DNA from: Pseudomonas fluorescens
Lineage (GTDB): Bacteria > Pseudomonadota > Gammaproteobacteria > Pseudomonadales > Pseudomonadaceae
Assembly (NCBI RefSeq): GCF_902498065.1
Contig: NZ_CABVIR010000013.1
Location: 1 to 47,901, forward strand
DNA length: 47,901 nucleotides
Direction of reading: 5' to 3'
Shown here: in pieces, positions 47,116 to 47,901 of the stretch
How positions within the stretch are numbered: the stretch's first letter is position 1
Layout of the letters: the number at the start of each line of letters is the position of its first letter
Position numbers and translations under genes: made by a program
The notes under the pieces: model-generated
Told to the model about the DNA's origin: nothing
What the model saw: only the letters and a program-made list of their open reading frames with translations
The model's database searches: none

Positions 47116-47387
47116 ATGATTGAAGAGGGACTTTCGCTACTGATCGATTACGGCATTTATCTGCTTCCCGGTTTTAGCCTCCGTGCCCTCTGGTTCTGGC
47201 TGACCCCGAAAACACAGCCCGGATTGCAGATTGTGATCCTGCTGCTGACCTTCGTCCTGATGCGCGATGTGATGACCCCCCCCTGCGCTTATGGTCCCTG
47301 AGTGGCGATGTGCAGATCGGTTTCGTTTCGAACCCGTTTGTCCTGGCTGTGCTGGGCGCGCTGTCGCTGGCGATCATCTGCCGGTAG
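47116..47387 (+). pseudogene. CPBP-like membrane gene, frameshifted at a C tract
   Basis: The frame from ATG 47116 gives MIEEGLSLLIDYGIYLLPGF and a run of hydrophobic helices up to VLMRDVMTPP, then stops soon after an eight-base C run (47276-47283). In the next frame translation continues as LRLWSLSGDVQIGFVSNPFV and LAVLGALSLAIICR, ending at a stop at 47385-47387. One more C would join both parts. The combined sequence resembles the N-terminus of CPBP-type (CAAX protease-like) membrane proteins, which are longer, so the gene may be truncated as well. It could be a pseudogene, a phase-variable gene or a sequencing error. Confidence 0.5.
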
Positions 47388-47556
47388 CCACACGTATCCA
47401 GTCACGCGCCATGGACTTGCGGTGCACTGGTTAAGGGGCGCTCTGAACGTCGGTAAACGTTTTGGTTCTCACGCGCAGGCGAGATTCAAAAATCCAGGCA
47501 TCTCCTTGCCGGGAGTGACGTAGCCTCTACCGATCGAAAGCGGAGAAAAAGAGGTG

Positions 47557-47584
47557 TTGACAGCAGCGAGTAACGCTGTAGAAT
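47557..47584 (+). promoter_or_regulatory. rRNA promoter, upstream copy
   Basis: -35 TTGACA (47557-47562), 16-base spacer, -10 TAGAAT (47579-47584). The 16-base spacer and near-consensus hexamers are typical of Pseudomonas rRNA promoters. Confidence 0.8.
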
Positions 47585-47665
47585 TCGCCTCCCGCTAACG
47601 AGAGATCGGAAGCGCAAGTGGTTGAAGTTACAAAGGAAACTTTGAAAACTTCTGAAAATAACCGC

Positions 47666-47693
47666 TTGACAGATACAGAGGACGCTGTAGAAT
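47666..47693 (+). promoter_or_regulatory. rRNA promoter, downstream copy
   Basis: -35 TTGACA (47666-47671), 16-base spacer, -10 TAGAAT (47688-47693), followed by a GC-rich discriminator GCGCGCC that fits growth-rate and ppGpp control. It shares the ACGCTGTAGAAT block with the upstream copy. Confidence 0.85.
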
Positions 47694-47729
47694 GCGCGCC
47701 TCGGTTGAGACGAAAGATCTTAACCAACC

Positions 47730-47742
47730 GCTCTTTAACAAC
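47730..47742 (+). promoter_or_regulatory. boxA antitermination site in rRNA leader
   Basis: GCTCTTTAACAA matches the boxA of rRNA leaders, where NusB/NusE assemble so that transcription through the rRNA operon resists Rho. A boxB-like hairpin (GGTTGAGA..TCTTAACC) precedes it at about 47702-47724. Confidence 0.8.
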
Positions 47743-47890
47743 TGAATCAAGCAATTCGTGTGGGTGCTTGTGGGGTCAGACTGATAGTCAACAAGATTAT
47801 CAGCATCACAAGTTACTCCGCGAGAAATCAAAGATGTAACCAACGATTGCTGAGCCAAGTTTAGGGTTTCTTAAAAACCCAAAGATGTTT

Positions 47891-47901
47891 GAACTGAAGA
47901 G
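47891..47901 (+). rRNA. rrs: 16S rRNA, 5' end only
   Basis: The window ends GAACTGAAGAG, the first 11 bases of Pseudomonas 16S rRNA (which continues TTTGATCATGGCTCAG). The tandem promoters and leader upstream support this. Only the first bases are present. Confidence 0.85.

Noticed and set aside
1..47901. CRISPR arrays, tRNA genes, transposases, phage genes, integration sites
   Set aside because: Looked for and not seen. Repeats present are REP-type hairpins, not regularly spaced direct repeats.

Overview
The window is chromosomal DNA of a Pseudomonas of the fluorescens group. The basis is the high-GC codon use, dense LysR/AraC/TetR/LuxR regulators, Pseudomonas-type REP elements (GTGGGAGC..GGCTTG..GGCGATGGCG), an acdR-acdS pair like those of plant-associated strains, and a right edge that runs into the Pseudomonas 16S rRNA 5' end behind tandem rRNA promoters. 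No phage, plasmid, transposase, tRNA or CRISPR was seen; this looks like an accessory-rich but stable part of the chromosome.

Layout. 1-3.7 kb: a molybdopterin-binding Mop protein, a LysR remnant, a VOC protein, a TetR/3-hydroxyacyl-CoA dehydrogenase pair and a divergent AraC regulator. 3.9-6.5 kb: a compact unit of a DUF6338-like membrane protein, a 50-residue proline-rich peptide and an ABC exporter with the LSGGQWQK signature of lantibiotic-type exporters. 6.5-13 kb: lipid-type hydrolase, quinone oxidoreductase, YbfB/YjiJ-type MFS and its divergent LysR with a palindromic operator, pirin, GlxA-type regulator. 13-17.3 kb: two tail-to-tail paralogous winged-helix/ATPase regulators, one truncated. 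17.6-23.3 kb: flavodoxin/quinone reductase, perhydrolase-type alpha/beta hydrolase, catalase, a mini AraC regulator, an exported metallo-beta-lactamase-fold protein and a MexT-like LysR; a perfect 21-bp motif is shared by the first and fourth promoters. 23.4-25.8 kb: an exported hydrolase and a LuxR protein with a fully degenerate HD-GYP domain.

25.8-32.8 kb is the most interesting block: acdR, acdS (ACC deaminase, which makes 2-oxobutyrate and ammonia), two small related unknown genes, then a homodimeric AceE-type 2-oxoacid dehydrogenase E1 and a matching E2, followed by a stand-alone YbdD/YjiX gene. The arrangement suggests that the cluster deaminates ACC and then oxidises 2-oxobutyrate to propionyl-CoA, borrowing E3 from elsewhere.

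33-40.5 kb: GNAT, a regulator with its beta-propeller neighbour, a secreted CAP protein, and a glucarate-type module (LysR, MFS transporter, enolase-superfamily dehydratase). 40.6-45.3 kb: a Cache-domain two-component system divergent from cstA-ybdD, with a tandem TACGTA array between them, suggesting sensing of a small carboxylate such as pyruvate. 45.3-47.4 kb: small membrane/secreted unknowns, a DUF6555-like protein, a 41-residue membrane peptide and a frameshifted CPBP-like gene. 47.5-47.9 kb: two near-identical rRNA promoters, the boxA antitermination leader and the first 11 bases of 16S rRNA.
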